Part shown: piece after piece, positions 8,360-16,407 of the stretch
Layout of the letters: the number at the start of each line of letters is the position of its first letter
Numbering within the stretch: the first letter of the stretch is position 1
Assembly: GCA_900545215.1 (NCBI GenBank)
Contig: UQXW01000001.1
Location: forward strand, 1-64,000
From: an uncultured Bacteroidota bacterium
Lineage (GTDB): Bacteria > Bacteroidota > Bacteroidia > Bacteroidales > P3
DNA: 64,000 nucleotides
Direction of reading: 5' to 3'
The notes under the pieces: model-generated
Seen by the model: the letters and a program-made list of their open reading frames with translations, nothing else
Database searches by the model: none
What the model was told of the DNA's origin: nothing
Made by a program: the position numbers and the translations under genes

Positions 8360-8531
8360 TCTGTTGCGAAAAGGAGGATTTCCTCTTTGAAACGACAAAA
8401 TTACAACTATTTTCGACACGGTACAAATAAAACGGTAAAGAACTTTGATTGGGAAACAAATGCCTCGGAAGCGGAAAAGCAGTGAGACGTTTGCGGTGTT
8501 CCTTCCTCTCATACCCTAAGGCGTTCTTTTC

Positions 8532-8560
8532 TTGTAATCGGATTAAATTTACTAACTTTG
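8532..8560 (+). promoter_or_regulatory. Promoter of lgt-gpmA
   Basis: TTG at 8532-8534 and TAACTTTG at 8553-8560, spacing 18, match the Bacteroidota primary sigma consensus. The start codon of lgt is at 8589, about 20 bases after the expected transcript start. Confidence 0.8.
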
Positions 8561-8588
8561 CAAGCGTTTACCTTAATACACTACGGAA

Positions 8589-9467
8589 ATGAACATTGCA
8601 GCCGTTCTATGGGATATGAACCCCGTTGCTTTTTCTCTCGGTTCGTTGGAATTGAGATGGTACAGCCTTTTGTTCGCCCTGGCTTTTGTTGCAGGTTACT
8701 GCATTTTAAAGACAGTGGTATTCGACAAGGAGAAAGTGCCTGTTTCTTACCTCGACCGTTTGGCTCTCTATGTTTTCCTCGGCGTTTTGATTGGAGCGAG
8801 GCTCGGACACTGTCTTTTCTATGAGCCGTCCTACTATCTTTCTCACCCCATCGAGATGTTGCTGCCGATAAAAAGCACGGCGGAGGGTTGGCAGTTTACA
8901 GGCTATCAGGGATTGGCATCACATGGCGGAGCGATAGGAATATTGATTGCGATATGGCTTTATTCCCGCAAAACGAAACTGCCGGTATTCTGGGTGTTGG
9001 ACCGTTTGGTCATCATCGTCGCCCTCGCAGGATTGTTCATACGCTTGGGCAATCTCATGAACAGCGAGATTTACGGAGTGCCTACGAGAAGCGATTGGGG
9101 ATTTGTGTTTTTGCGCAACGGCGAACAGGTCGCCAAGCACCCCACACAGCTTTACGAAGCAACGGCTTACTTCCTCTGTTTCCTCGTTCTGCTTTTCTGC
9201 TATCTGCATGCGAAACGCAAACCGAAGAACGGGGTATTGTTCGGAATGTTTCTCGTGATTGTATTCACATCACGGCTGATAATAGAACACTGGAAGGAAG
9301 TGCAGGAGAGTTGGGAAGCGTCCATGGCGTTGAACATGGGACAGATATTGAGCCTTCCGTTCATCGTTGCCGGCATTGTGATATTGGTTTTGGCGTTTAT
9401 GAACAAAACAGGAAGGGTAGCGGATATTGCAAGCCTGAAATTGGAAGACAAAACAAAGAAAAAGTAA
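8589..9467 (+). CDS. lgt: Prolipoprotein diacylglyceryl transferase
   Basis: Inner-membrane enzyme that moves diacylglycerol from phosphatidylglycerol to the lipobox cysteine of prolipoproteins, the first step of lipoprotein maturation. The 292-residue protein has seven predicted membrane segments. Family motifs are present: the SHGGAIGILIAIWLYSRK segment with the essential His around residue 115, and the Lgt signature RLGNLMNSEIYGVPT near 152. The preceding start ATGAACATTGCAGCC is close to the promoter. gpmA follows after 19 bases and is probably co-transcribed. The window encodes at least two lipoproteins (10318-10764, 55548-56036) that would be its substrates. Confidence 0.96.
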   Translation: MNIAAVLWDMNPVAFSLGSLELRWYSLLFALAFVAGYCILKTVVFDKEKVPVSYLDRLALYVFLGVLIGARLGHCLFYEPSYYLSHPIEMLLPIKSTAEGWQFTGYQGLASHGGAIGILIAIWLYSRKTKLPVFWVLDRLVIIVALAGLFIRLGNLMNSEIYGVPTRSDWGFVFLRNGEQVAKHPTQLYEATAYFLCFLVLLFCYLHAKRKPKNGVLFGMFLVIVFTSRLIIEHWKEVQESWEASMALNMGQILSLPFIVAGIVILVLAFMNKTGRVADIASLKLEDKTKKK

Positions 9468-9486
9468 ATCATAATACTATAAAGAA

Positions 9487-10233
9487 ATGAAGCAACTAAT
9501 CTTAGTAAGACACGGACAAAGCGAATGGAATTTGAAGAACCTGTTCACGGGTTGGACAGACGTGGATTTGACAGAGCAGGGAATAAACGAAGCAAAGCAA
9601 GCCGGCAAGACCCTTGCGGAAGAAGGCATAGAGCCTCAGATGTGCTTCACCTCCTATTTGAAAAGAGCCATAAAGACATTGAATTTCATGTTGGACGAAA
9701 TGAATATGGACTATCTTCCCGTGGAGAAAAGCTGGCGGTTGAACGAGAAATCATACGGTGACTTGCAAGGCAAGAACAAGGCGGAAGCAACCGAGAAATT
9801 CGGAGCCGAGCAGGTTCTTTTGTGGAGAAGAAGTTTTGATGTGCAATCTCCGAAACTCTCACCCGAAGACGAACGCTCCCCATACATGGATAAGAGATAC
9901 GCAGGCATAGACAGGGCTGAACTTCCTTTGACGGAGAGTTTGCAGGATTGCATAAACCGTTTGATGCCTTTCTATCGGGAACACATACTCAAAGCCTTCG
10001 CGACACATGACACCGTATTGGTGGTTGCACACGGCAATTCGTTGAGAGGAATAGTCAAGACACTTAAACAAATGAGCAACGAAGAGATAATCAAATTCAA
10101 TATCCCGACCGGCATACCTTATTTATTTGAACTGAATGACGACCTCACTTTGAAGCATGACCGCTTCCTTGCCGATGAAGCGACATTGAAAAAACTTATG
10201 GACGAAGTAGCCAACCAAGGCAACAAGAAATAA
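9487..10233 (+). CDS. gpmA: 2,3-bisphosphoglycerate-dependent phosphoglycerate mutase
   Basis: Interconverts 3- and 2-phosphoglycerate in glycolysis. 248 residues, the normal length. The phosphohistidine motif LVRHGQSEWN is at residues 6-15, followed by the NLFTGWTDVDLTEQG substrate loop, WRLNEKSYGDLQGKNKAE, and the second histidine in VLVVAHGNSLRGIVK near 185. Second gene after lgt and followed by a strong terminator. The cofactor-independent type (GpmI) is unrelated, so the assignment is firm. Confidence 0.97.
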   Translation: MKQLILVRHGQSEWNLKNLFTGWTDVDLTEQGINEAKQAGKTLAEEGIEPQMCFTSYLKRAIKTLNFMLDEMNMDYLPVEKSWRLNEKSYGDLQGKNKAEATEKFGAEQVLLWRRSFDVQSPKLSPEDERSPYMDKRYAGIDRAELPLTESLQDCINRLMPFYREHILKAFATHDTVLVVAHGNSLRGIVKTLKQMSNEEIIKFNIPTGIPYLFELNDDLTLKHDRFLADEATLKKLMDEVANQGNKK

Positions 10234-10256
10234 GTCGGAACAACGACAAAAAGAAG

Positions 10257-10297
10257 AACCCGCTTTGCCGAACAAAATTGCAAAGCGGGTTTTCCTT
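10257..10297 (+). terminator. Terminator of lgt-gpmA
   Basis: Perfect 12-bp stem AACCCGCTTTGC / GCAAAGCGGGTT (10257-10268, 10280-10291), then TTTCCTTT. It lies 20 bases upstream of the convergent lipoprotein gene's stop and may serve both strands. Confidence 0.92.
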
Positions 10298-10317
10298 TAA
10301 GATAAACACCTTATGAC

Positions 10318-10764
10318 TTAATCATCATAACGTTTGAAGTTGCCGTTCTTGTCGAAAACAATATCGATGCCGTTATTCAACTCCACCTCATACTCTTTGC
10401 GTTCCTTCTTAATCTCGATCACGAAGTTGTTGCTGTGCTTTGTTTTGATGTAAGTCTTTATCGCCGCAGGAACAATACCTTCCGGCACAGCCTGTCCGCC
10501 TTTCATCTCGACACTCTTCCAGTTGCCGTCCTCATCGAACTCGACTTCAGAACTATCTTCAAAGCGTACCTCATAATCCTTATCGAACAAACTCTCATCA
10601 CAAAGAATTAAAGCAATGGTTTTGTCGGGAAAATAAGCCTTTACAAACTTCTGAGCCTTTGAAGGCAAATCGGAGAATTCCACAATCTTGTTATCGGCAG
10701 ACTCGCACGCCATGAAAGGCAGCATTGCCAAAAGAACCACAATACATTTTCTCAATTTTCTCAT
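10318..10764 (-). CDS. PepSY-like (DUF2874) lipoprotein
   Basis: 148 residues. The signal peptide ends in a lipobox (LPFMAC, Cys at residue 20), so the mature protein is probably lipid-anchored in the periplasm or outer membrane. The rest is two PepSY-like repeats: each has an acidic alpha/beta unit with a xVxFDxxGNWK-type ending (VEFDEDGNWKSVEMKGG and IVFDKNGNFKRYDD), and a QKFVKAYFPDKTIA-type helix. This is the Bacteroidota 'beta-lactamase-inhibitor-like, PepSY-like' family; its function is unknown. Convergent with gpmA, divergent from the BspA-like gene. Confidence 0.8.
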   Translation of the reverse strand: MRKLRKCIVVLLAMLPFMACESADNKIVEFSDLPSKAQKFVKAYFPDKTIALILCDESLFDKDYEVRFEDSSEVEFDEDGNWKSVEMKGGQAVPEGIVPAAIKTYIKTKHSNNFVIEIKKERKEYEVELNNGIDIVFDKNGNFKRYDD

Positions 10765-10826
10765 CTGTTTACGTTTTTTTGATTGAATATTACGCCATAC
10801 AAACGCTCGAAACGCTTTGTTTATTG

Positions 10827-10834
10827 CAAACGTA
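10827..10834 (-). promoter_or_regulatory. -7 element of the PepSY-like lipoprotein gene
   Basis: CAAACGTA on the plus strand reads TACGTTTG on the minus strand, matching TAnnTTTG, 63 bases upstream of the start codon at 10764. Confidence 0.6.
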
Positions 10835-10941
10835 CAAGAAAAACAGGACGGTATCCGCTTACAACATAATATCGCAAAACAAGCCTTCCGCCTGTTTTAT
10901 ACCATGTCCGAATATACGGAGCGAAGTTTTGCAAAACTCGC

Positions 10942-10969
10942 TTGAAATAGAGAAAAATGCTTACCTTTG
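10942..10969 (+). promoter_or_regulatory. Promoter of the BspA-like gene
   Basis: TTGA at 10942-10945 and TACCTTTG at 10962-10969, spacing 16, followed by the start codon at 10997. Confidence 0.8.
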
Positions 10970-10996
10970 CATCCTAAACAATAAATAAAACACAAG

Positions 10997-12814
10997 ATGA
11001 AAAAACAAAACCTTGGCAAGTCGCTGTGCCGATTGATAATGGCAGTGGCAATCATGACATTCTCGCTTCAAGCAATGGCGTACGACTTTGCATACACCTA
11101 TCAAGGAAAAGAATTATACTACAAGATTACTTCTGATAGTACAGTTGATGTTACATGTTATTCTTTCGATCAATCTGATAATAATCACGTGAGTGGAGAA
11201 GTAGTTATTCCAAGTTCTCTCGAATATAATGGTATAACTTATAGCGTTACTTCCATCGGAAGTTTTGCATTCGCCGGTTGCAGCGGTTTGACTTCGGTTA
11301 CTGCTCCAAACAGTATTACTATTATTGGGCAGTATGCGTTTTCCGATTGTAGCGGTTTGACTTCTGTCAGCCTCCGGAATGGCATTACGTCTATCAGTCA
11401 TTGGGCGTTTCTTAATTGTACAGGTTTGACTTCTATAAATATTCCGAATAGTGTTACTTTTATTGGAGAATATGCCTTTTTCGGTTGCAGCGGTTTGGTT
11501 TCGGTTAACATTCCTGATCAAGTTACTTCTCTTAGAGATGGAACGTTTCGTAATTGTAGCGGTTTGACCGCTGTTACCATAGGTAATGGTATTTCTTCCA
11601 TAAAAGAGGATGCTTTTTCCGGTTGCACCGGTTTAATGACGCTGAATTTTAATGCCATCAACTGCCAAGACTTCAGTGCTGATTCCAATATGTTCGGTAT
11701 ATCATTAACCACTCTGACTATCGGAGACAGCGTACAACGAATACCGGCGAATTTTGTAAAATATTGCAACGGTTTGACCTCTGTTACCGTACCTAATAGT
11801 GTTACGGAGGTTGGACATGACGCTTTCCGTAATTGTGGAGGTCTGATAGCGGCTGTACTTGGAAATGGAGTAAGTAATGTTGGAAACAATGCGTTCAAGG
11901 ATTGTTCTTATCTGACATATCTTACCATCGGAATAAGACTTGAAAGAATTGATGATAGTGCTTTTGCTAATTGTTCTTTATTGACTTCAATCACATCCTT
12001 GGCAAGTGTGCCACCTTTGATTGTAAGCAGCAATGTTTTTGCGTATCCGAATAATTGCACGGTAACGGTGCCTTGCGGTAGTTTGGAAGCTTATACGGAA
12101 CAAACGAATCGTTGGAACCTGCTATTCAACGGACGTATTTCGGAGGGGTTGTCTTTTGAACTGTCCCTATCTGCAAATGATGAAGCATACGGCAGGGTTG
12201 AAACAGATACTCTGTCTTGTGCAGGAAGAACTCTCATCGCAACGCCGAACGAGGGATACAGATTTCTGTCATGGAATGACGGCAATGCGGAGAACCCGAG
12301 AACAGTAACCGTTATGAGCGATACTGCCTTTACGGCAATATTTGCGGAAGCAGAAATCACGCCGACAATCACTGTAACGGTGAACGATGCGACTATGGGC
12401 AGTGCCACCTACACCATTGAAGGCAACACCGCAGTACTGACCGCAACACCGAACGAGGGATACGAGTTCACCGGTTGGAACGATGGCAATACGGAGAACC
12501 CGAGAACTGTAACCCTTACGAGCGATACAACGTTCATGGCAATATTCACTGCAAGCGGTTCGTCGTCTTTGCAAGAGGTGAACGCAAGGGAGTTCGCAGT
12601 GTATCCCAATCCTGCGAAGAGTTTCGTGAACTTGGAGTTCAAGGCATTGAAAGAAAACACCTTGCTTCAAATCCTCGACCTCAACGGCAGAAAAGTAAGA
12701 ACGTTCGACCTCAAAGCCGGTCAGGAGACTTTACGAATAAACCTCGGCGATTTGCCAAAGGGTGTTTATACCATCATGCTCGGCAATACGGCGAAGAAAC
12801 TGATAGTCGAGTAG
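10997..12814 (+). CDS. BspA-like leucine-rich repeat surface protein with InlB-type repeats and a type IX sorting domain
   Basis: 605 residues. Signal peptide (to about residue 28, ...SLQAMA). Residues 75-350 are tandem BspA-type leucine-rich repeats of about 23 residues with the pattern AF.GCSGLTSV.IPNSVT.IG. Two Listeria-Bacteroides (InlB B-type) repeats follow at about 415-450 and 480-515, each with TPNEGY.F..WNDGN.ENPRTV. The last 75 residues are a C-terminal sorting domain (VYPNPAKSFVNLEF, LDLNGRKVRTFDL, LPKGVYTIML, KKLIVE), so secretion by the type IX system to the cell surface is expected. BspA proteins of oral Bacteroidales bind host matrix; adhesion here is inference. Confidence 0.9.
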   Translation: MKKQNLGKSLCRLIMAVAIMTFSLQAMAYDFAYTYQGKELYYKITSDSTVDVTCYSFDQSDNNHVSGEVVIPSSLEYNGITYSVTSIGSFAFAGCSGLTSVTAPNSITIIGQYAFSDCSGLTSVSLRNGITSISHWAFLNCTGLTSINIPNSVTFIGEYAFFGCSGLVSVNIPDQVTSLRDGTFRNCSGLTAVTIGNGISSIKEDAFSGCTGLMTLNFNAINCQDFSADSNMFGISLTTLTIGDSVQRIPANFVKYCNGLTSVTVPNSVTEVGHDAFRNCGGLIAAVLGNGVSNVGNNAFKDCSYLTYLTIGIRLERIDDSAFANCSLLTSITSLASVPPLIVSSNVFAYPNNCTVTVPCGSLEAYTEQTNRWNLLFNGRISEGLSFELSLSANDEAYGRVETDTLSCAGRTLIATPNEGYRFLSWNDGNAENPRTVTVMSDTAFTAIFAEAEITPTITVTVNDATMGSATYTIEGNTAVLTATPNEGYEFTGWNDGNTENPRTVTLTSDTTFMAIFTASGSSSLQEVNAREFAVYPNPAKSFVNLEFKALKENTLLQILDLNGRKVRTFDLKAGQETLRINLGDLPKGVYTIMLGNTAKKLIVE

Positions 12815-12839
12815 CAAGGCTCGGAGAAAAAGAAAATAC

Positions 12840-12880
12840 GAAAGCGATATATTCCAATCGATATGTCGCTTTCTTTTTTT
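12840..12880 (+). terminator. Terminator of the BspA-like gene
   Basis: GAAAGCGATAT (12840-12850) pairs with ATATGTCGCTTTC (12861-12873), with one bulged base, and is followed by seven T (12874-12880). Confidence 0.85.
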
Positions 12881-13056
12881 ATCCGAAAAGTTCGAGGAAA
12901 ATCAATTCTGTTTTTCAAACTCAAAGTATCCGAACAATAGTTCAACATCATGCTTCAATTGGTTTTTACTGCAAAAGCAAGGAGAAAAACTTTCCGCACG
13001 GAGCTGCAATCTGCTCGCAAAGCCTCTTTCAAGGAAATAAAAAGCGGTGCATATAA

Positions 13057-13172
13057 AATTTCCTCTTGACCTTTTACCCGAAAAAGACCGTCTTTCAGGG
13101 GTAAAAAGACGGTCTTTTCATATATAAAAGACGGTCTTTTTTGCTTCCAAGGTCAAGGGGAAATTATTTTTT
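13057..13172. terminator. Nested hairpin cluster between convergent genes
   Basis: The outer arms AATTTCCTCTTGACCTT (13057-13073) and AAGGTCAAGGGGAAATT (13149-13165) pair over 17 bp with one mismatch. Inside are three copies of a self-palindromic unit AAAGAC(C/G)GTCTTT (13083-13095, 13106-13118, 13128-13140), and TTTTACCC/GGGGTAAAA arms that can pair instead. The outer hairpin is followed by a T-run on the plus strand (13167-13172) and has AAAATT on the other side. It lies between the BspA-like gene and the convergent 13239-14513 gene and probably terminates both, but it is more elaborate than a simple terminator. Confidence 0.7.
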
Positions 13173-13238
13173 GCTTCCGTGTTTTCGTTTTTCACTGCTT
13201 TTTTAGAGAGGAGATAAAGCATATACGGCTTTCTTCGC

Positions 13239-14513
13239 TTAGGTTTTGCGTTTTTCTTTCTTTGCGGCAGGAAAGAGAATATTGTTGAGTATCAAACGAT
13301 AGCCGCAAGAGTTGGGATATAAATCCAAATCGGTGACAGGGTCGCCTATATAGTGGCTGTAATCCTCCGGATCGTGTCCTCCGAGAAAGGACCAAGTGCC
13401 TTTGCCATACGTACCGTGGATATACCGAACCTCATCTGCCGATTTGTTTTCTCCGAGTACAATCACATTGGATTTTACGAATTTCTTCATGAATGCCGTT
13501 GTTTGTCCCATGAAGCCGTGTATTACTTTGCTGTGGTTTTGTGTAAGCATTGTCGGTATCCAATCCCATTTGGCGGAGAAATCGAAGAGTACGAAGAAAT
13601 CATTCTTTTCGTTGAACCGCCTCGACCGAGAGATTGGCACATCTATATCGGAGATTTCGTATGTGTAAGGGTCAGTAACGATATGAAAATCCGTGAAGGC
13701 AAAGCATTTGGAATAGTCCAATTTGGTTTGGGCATCGGAATCCATGGCATCTCCGTCGAACATGTTTTCGCAAATATCCACGCCTTCTGCCGCCAAGGCT
13801 ATATCGAAAGAATCCGGTGCCGAACACATGGCGAACATAAAGCCTCCGCCGGCAACGAAATCCCTTATTTTCTTCACTACCGCCAACTTCAACTGCGATA
13901 CTTTACCGTAGCCGAGTCTTCGTGCGGTCTCATTCTGCATTCTTACGTCGTCTATGTACCATTGTTGGGTGCGATACGATGCCCAAAATTTGCCGAACTG
14001 ACCCGTAAAGTCTTCATGGTGCAGGTGAAGCCAATCATACAAGGGCAAAACGCCGTTCAACACTTCTTCATCATAGACCACATCGTACGGAATTTCCGCA
14101 TACGTCAGTACCAAGGTAACGGCATCGTCCCACGGCATTTTATTCTTGGGAGAATAGACAGCAATCTTGGGGGCTTTTTGAAGTTTGACCACGTCTTGAT
14201 TGACTTCCGGTTGTGCTATTTCCGCAACGATGCCGCCATATTGTTCATCGCTGACCATGTAATAACTTACTCCTCGCAGGCGACAAAGGTTTTCCATTTC
14301 CTCGCTTGCTCTCATGGAAAATGCTCCGCCTTTATAATTCAACATCCAATCAACATCGTACTCCATGGTCAAAGCCTTATATGCCACACCGTATGCTTTG
14401 AGGTGGTTTTTCTGTGTTTCGTCCATCGGAATCACCAGATAAGCGGCATTTACCCGAAGAGATACAACCGACAATATGAGGAATGTGAATTTAGAAAGAA
14501 CTTTCGCCTTCAT
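13239..14513 (-). CDS. Secreted conserved Bacteroidota protein, often labelled 'asparagine synthetase B'
   Basis: 424 residues with an N-terminal signal peptide (residues 1-23, cleaved near VNA-AYLV). It belongs to a family I recognise from Bacteroidota that databases often call asparagine synthetase B, but no AsnB glutaminase Cys-2 or PP-loop is present, so that label is doubtful. Conserved blocks: YLVIPMDETQKNHLKAYG, KIAVYSPKNKMPWDDAVTLV, YDWLHLHHEDFTGQFGKF, and a C-terminal TWSFLGGHDPEDYSHYIGDP. The middle resembles a flavodoxin/amidotransferase-like fold. The histidines and acids in LHLHHEDFTG could bind metal; that is speculation. Its start overlaps the end of dnaB by 23 bases, so it probably shares the dnaB transcript. 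Confidence 0.8.
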   Translation of the reverse strand: MKAKVLSKFTFLILSVVSLRVNAAYLVIPMDETQKNHLKAYGVAYKALTMEYDVDWMLNYKGGAFSMRASEEMENLCRLRGVSYYMVSDEQYGGIVAEIAQPEVNQDVVKLQKAPKIAVYSPKNKMPWDDAVTLVLTYAEIPYDVVYDEEVLNGVLPLYDWLHLHHEDFTGQFGKFWASYRTQQWYIDDVRMQNETARRLGYGKVSQLKLAVVKKIRDFVAGGGFMFAMCSAPDSFDIALAAEGVDICENMFDGDAMDSDAQTKLDYSKCFAFTDFHIVTDPYTYEISDIDVPISRSRRFNEKNDFFVLFDFSAKWDWIPTMLTQNHSKVIHGFMGQTTAFMKKFVKSNVIVLGENKSADEVRYIHGTYGKGTWSFLGGHDPEDYSHYIGDPVTDLDLYPNSCGYRLILNNILFPAAKKEKRKT

Positions 14514-15999
14514 CGTACGTGAATTTGCTCAACGAATCGTCTGAGACGCTGTCATTCATGCTTGACCCGATAAGTGTTTCTCCCATAGGGAAGCTGCCTC
14601 CGTCAGCCATGCGGTTTTCAAACCTTACGAATTGCGGAATGAAATTCAGCCTTACCTCGCCCACTTCACCGGCACGGTGTTTTGCAATGATGACATCTGC
14701 CGCCTTATCGTCGCCCTCGTCGAGCATTCCGTAATATGCCGGACGGTAGATGAACATTACAATATCGGCATCTTGCTCTATGGCACCCGATTCTCTCAAA
14801 TCGCTCAACACCGGCTTCTTGCTGCCGCCACGGGTTTCCACGGCACGGGACAACTGCGAAAGTGCCAAAACCGGAATGCCCAATTCTTTCGACAGGGCTT
14901 TCAACTGACGGGATATGTATGATATTTCCTGTTCACGGTTGCCTCCTTTGGCAGCGTCGCCGCCCTGCATGAGTTGGAGGTAATCGATGAATATCATCTG
15001 TATATCGTATTTCTGCTTCAATCTTCTGCACTTCGCCCGCAATTCGAATATGCTCAATCCCGGATTATCATCTATATAAATAGGTGCATTGGCGAGAGAC
15101 TGGGTTTTCTCTCTTATCATGGTCTTCTCCCACTCCTCCAACTTGCCTTGCGATTTGAAACGTCTGCCCTCTATGCTCGCTTCCGCCGAGATAAGTCTCG
15201 ACGTCAACTCGCTTGCCGTCATTTCCAACGAAAATATCGCAACAGGCTTATGGAAATCCACGGCCATGTTTCTCGCCATCGTTATTGCCAAAGCCGTCTT
15301 TCCCATTGCGGGACGGGCAGCAAGTATAATCAACGTGCCCTTTTGAAATCCGCCTATCTTGTTGTCCAATTCCCTGAAACCGCTTGGCAATCCCGACGCA
15401 TCGTCAGCAGAAGACTGTGCCTTTTCTATTTCGTTTATCGTTTGCCGAAGCAGGACATCCATGCCCAAAATATCGGAATTGAAGTTGCTGTCGTTTATTT
15501 CGAGGAACTTGGTCTCTGTTTTGTCCAACAAATCCAACACGTCGTTCGTCTCGTCATACGAATCCCGCAACGTTTCCGTCGAAACGCGTATCAGTTCTCT
15601 TTGAATGAATTTCTCAGAAAGCAAACGCACATGATATTCTATGTGTGCCGCCGAAGTGATACGGGTGGTCAGTGAAGTTAACTTGGAATAACCGCCGACC
15701 GTTTCAAAGGTTCCGTTTTTCTTCAACCTCTCCGACACGGTCAGAATATCGACGGGACTTCCCTCTGCAAAGAGAGAACTTATCGCTCTGAATATCTCGG
15801 CATGTTCGTTCAAGTAAAAATACTCCGGCTTGATTATATCGATGGAATTACTCAAAGCATCTTGATCCAGAAGCAAGGCTCCGAGGACGGATTCCTCTAT
15901 GTCCGTTGCTTGCGGCGGCATGTTGCCGTTTATGTTGAACGCCTGCTCGTATGTCATTCTCGCTTTCGGTAAGCGATTTGCCTTTCTTGTCTCTTCCAT
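14491..15999 (-). CDS. dnaB: Replicative DNA helicase DnaB
   Basis: Hexameric 5'-3' helicase of the replication fork. About 502 residues. The N-terminal domain begins at PPQATDIEESVLGALLLDQDAL; the RecA-like domain has Walker A in LAARPAMGKTALAI, the Walker B region MIFIDYLQLMQGG, and RQLKALSKELGIPVLALSQLS. I chose the start at 15999 (MEETRKANRLP). A longer frame opens at 16053, but the minus-strand -7 promoter element lies at 16009-16016, so a transcript would start at about 16003, almost at this codon. A start at 15957 (MTYEQAF) is possible if the mRNA is not leaderless. Confidence 0.95.
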   Translation of the reverse strand: MEETRKANRLPKARMTYEQAFNINGNMPPQATDIEESVLGALLLDQDALSNSIDIIKPEYFYLNEHAEIFRAISSLFAEGSPVDILTVSERLKKNGTFETVGGYSKLTSLTTRITSAAHIEYHVRLLSEKFIQRELIRVSTETLRDSYDETNDVLDLLDKTETKFLEINDSNFNSDILGMDVLLRQTINEIEKAQSSADDASGLPSGFRELDNKIGGFQKGTLIILAARPAMGKTALAITMARNMAVDFHKPVAIFSLEMTASELTSRLISAEASIEGRRFKSQGKLEEWEKTMIREKTQSLANAPIYIDDNPGLSIFELRAKCRRLKQKYDIQMIFIDYLQLMQGGDAAKGGNREQEISYISRQLKALSKELGIPVLALSQLSRAVETRGGSKKPVLSDLRESGAIEQDADIVMFIYRPAYYGMLDEGDDKAADVIIAKHRAGEVGEVRLNFIPQFVRFENRMADGGSFPMGETLIGSSMNDSVSDDSLSKFTYDEGESSF

Positions 16000-16008
16000 T
16001 TCAACTTG

Positions 16009-16016
16009 CAAATATA
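16009..16016 (-). promoter_or_regulatory. -7 element of dnaB
   Basis: CAAATATA on plus reads TATATTTG on minus, a perfect TAnnTTTG. Its position excludes the upstream frame start at 16053 and implies a very short or absent 5' leader. Confidence 0.65.
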
Positions 16017-16222
16017 CGATTTTTTGTTTGACGGCTGCGTTCCGAAAAGCCATTGCAATAAACCGACCGTAGGGACTTCCTTATCTTATATATTGGTTCT
16101 CTGCAACAAAAACAGCGGAAGAAAATACTTGAACAAAGTCGCTGCAATCTGTATAATGTCGGATTGCGGAGGAAAAACAAGAACCCGAAACAGGTTCTTT
16201 GCAAGAAATTTCGCCTTTTCTA
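16017..16222. other. Intergenic region between divergent dnaB and metK
   Basis: No coding frame or repeat is supported here. The sequence holds only the upstream parts of the two divergent promoters and short A/T-rich runs; nothing else was seen. Confidence 0.5.
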
Positions 16223-16252
16223 TTGCAAAGTACATGGAAAGTCGTACCTTTG
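16223..16252 (+). promoter_or_regulatory. Promoter of metK
   Basis: TTG at 16223-16225 and TACCTTTG at 16245-16252, spacing 19. The leader to the metK start (16408) is about 150 bases. No SAM riboswitch architecture could be recognised in it by eye. Confidence 0.8.
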
Positions 16253-16407
16253 CACGGCAAAAGTGGAAAGATTTGGATTGATTGCAACCACGTACAAAAA
16301 ATGCTAAAACAACATTTTCTTACCTGATACATCAATATCCGCTTTCCGTTTTGTTCATTTGAAGAAATGGTTCATTCATTTGAAGTAACAGTAAAAACAG
16401 ATAGAAG

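Noticed and set aside
7086..8390. 434-codon plus-strand frame over gcvP
   Set aside because: Antisense shadow of gcvP; it also runs into the dispersed repeat and carries no recognisable domain.
13083..13140. Three AAAGAC-GTCTTT units as a CRISPR array
   Set aside because: Units are 13-15 bases with 9-10 base gaps, far too short, and no cas genes are present.
15999..16053. Upstream start of dnaB
   Set aside because: The extra 18 codons would lie across and upstream of the minus-strand -7 promoter element.
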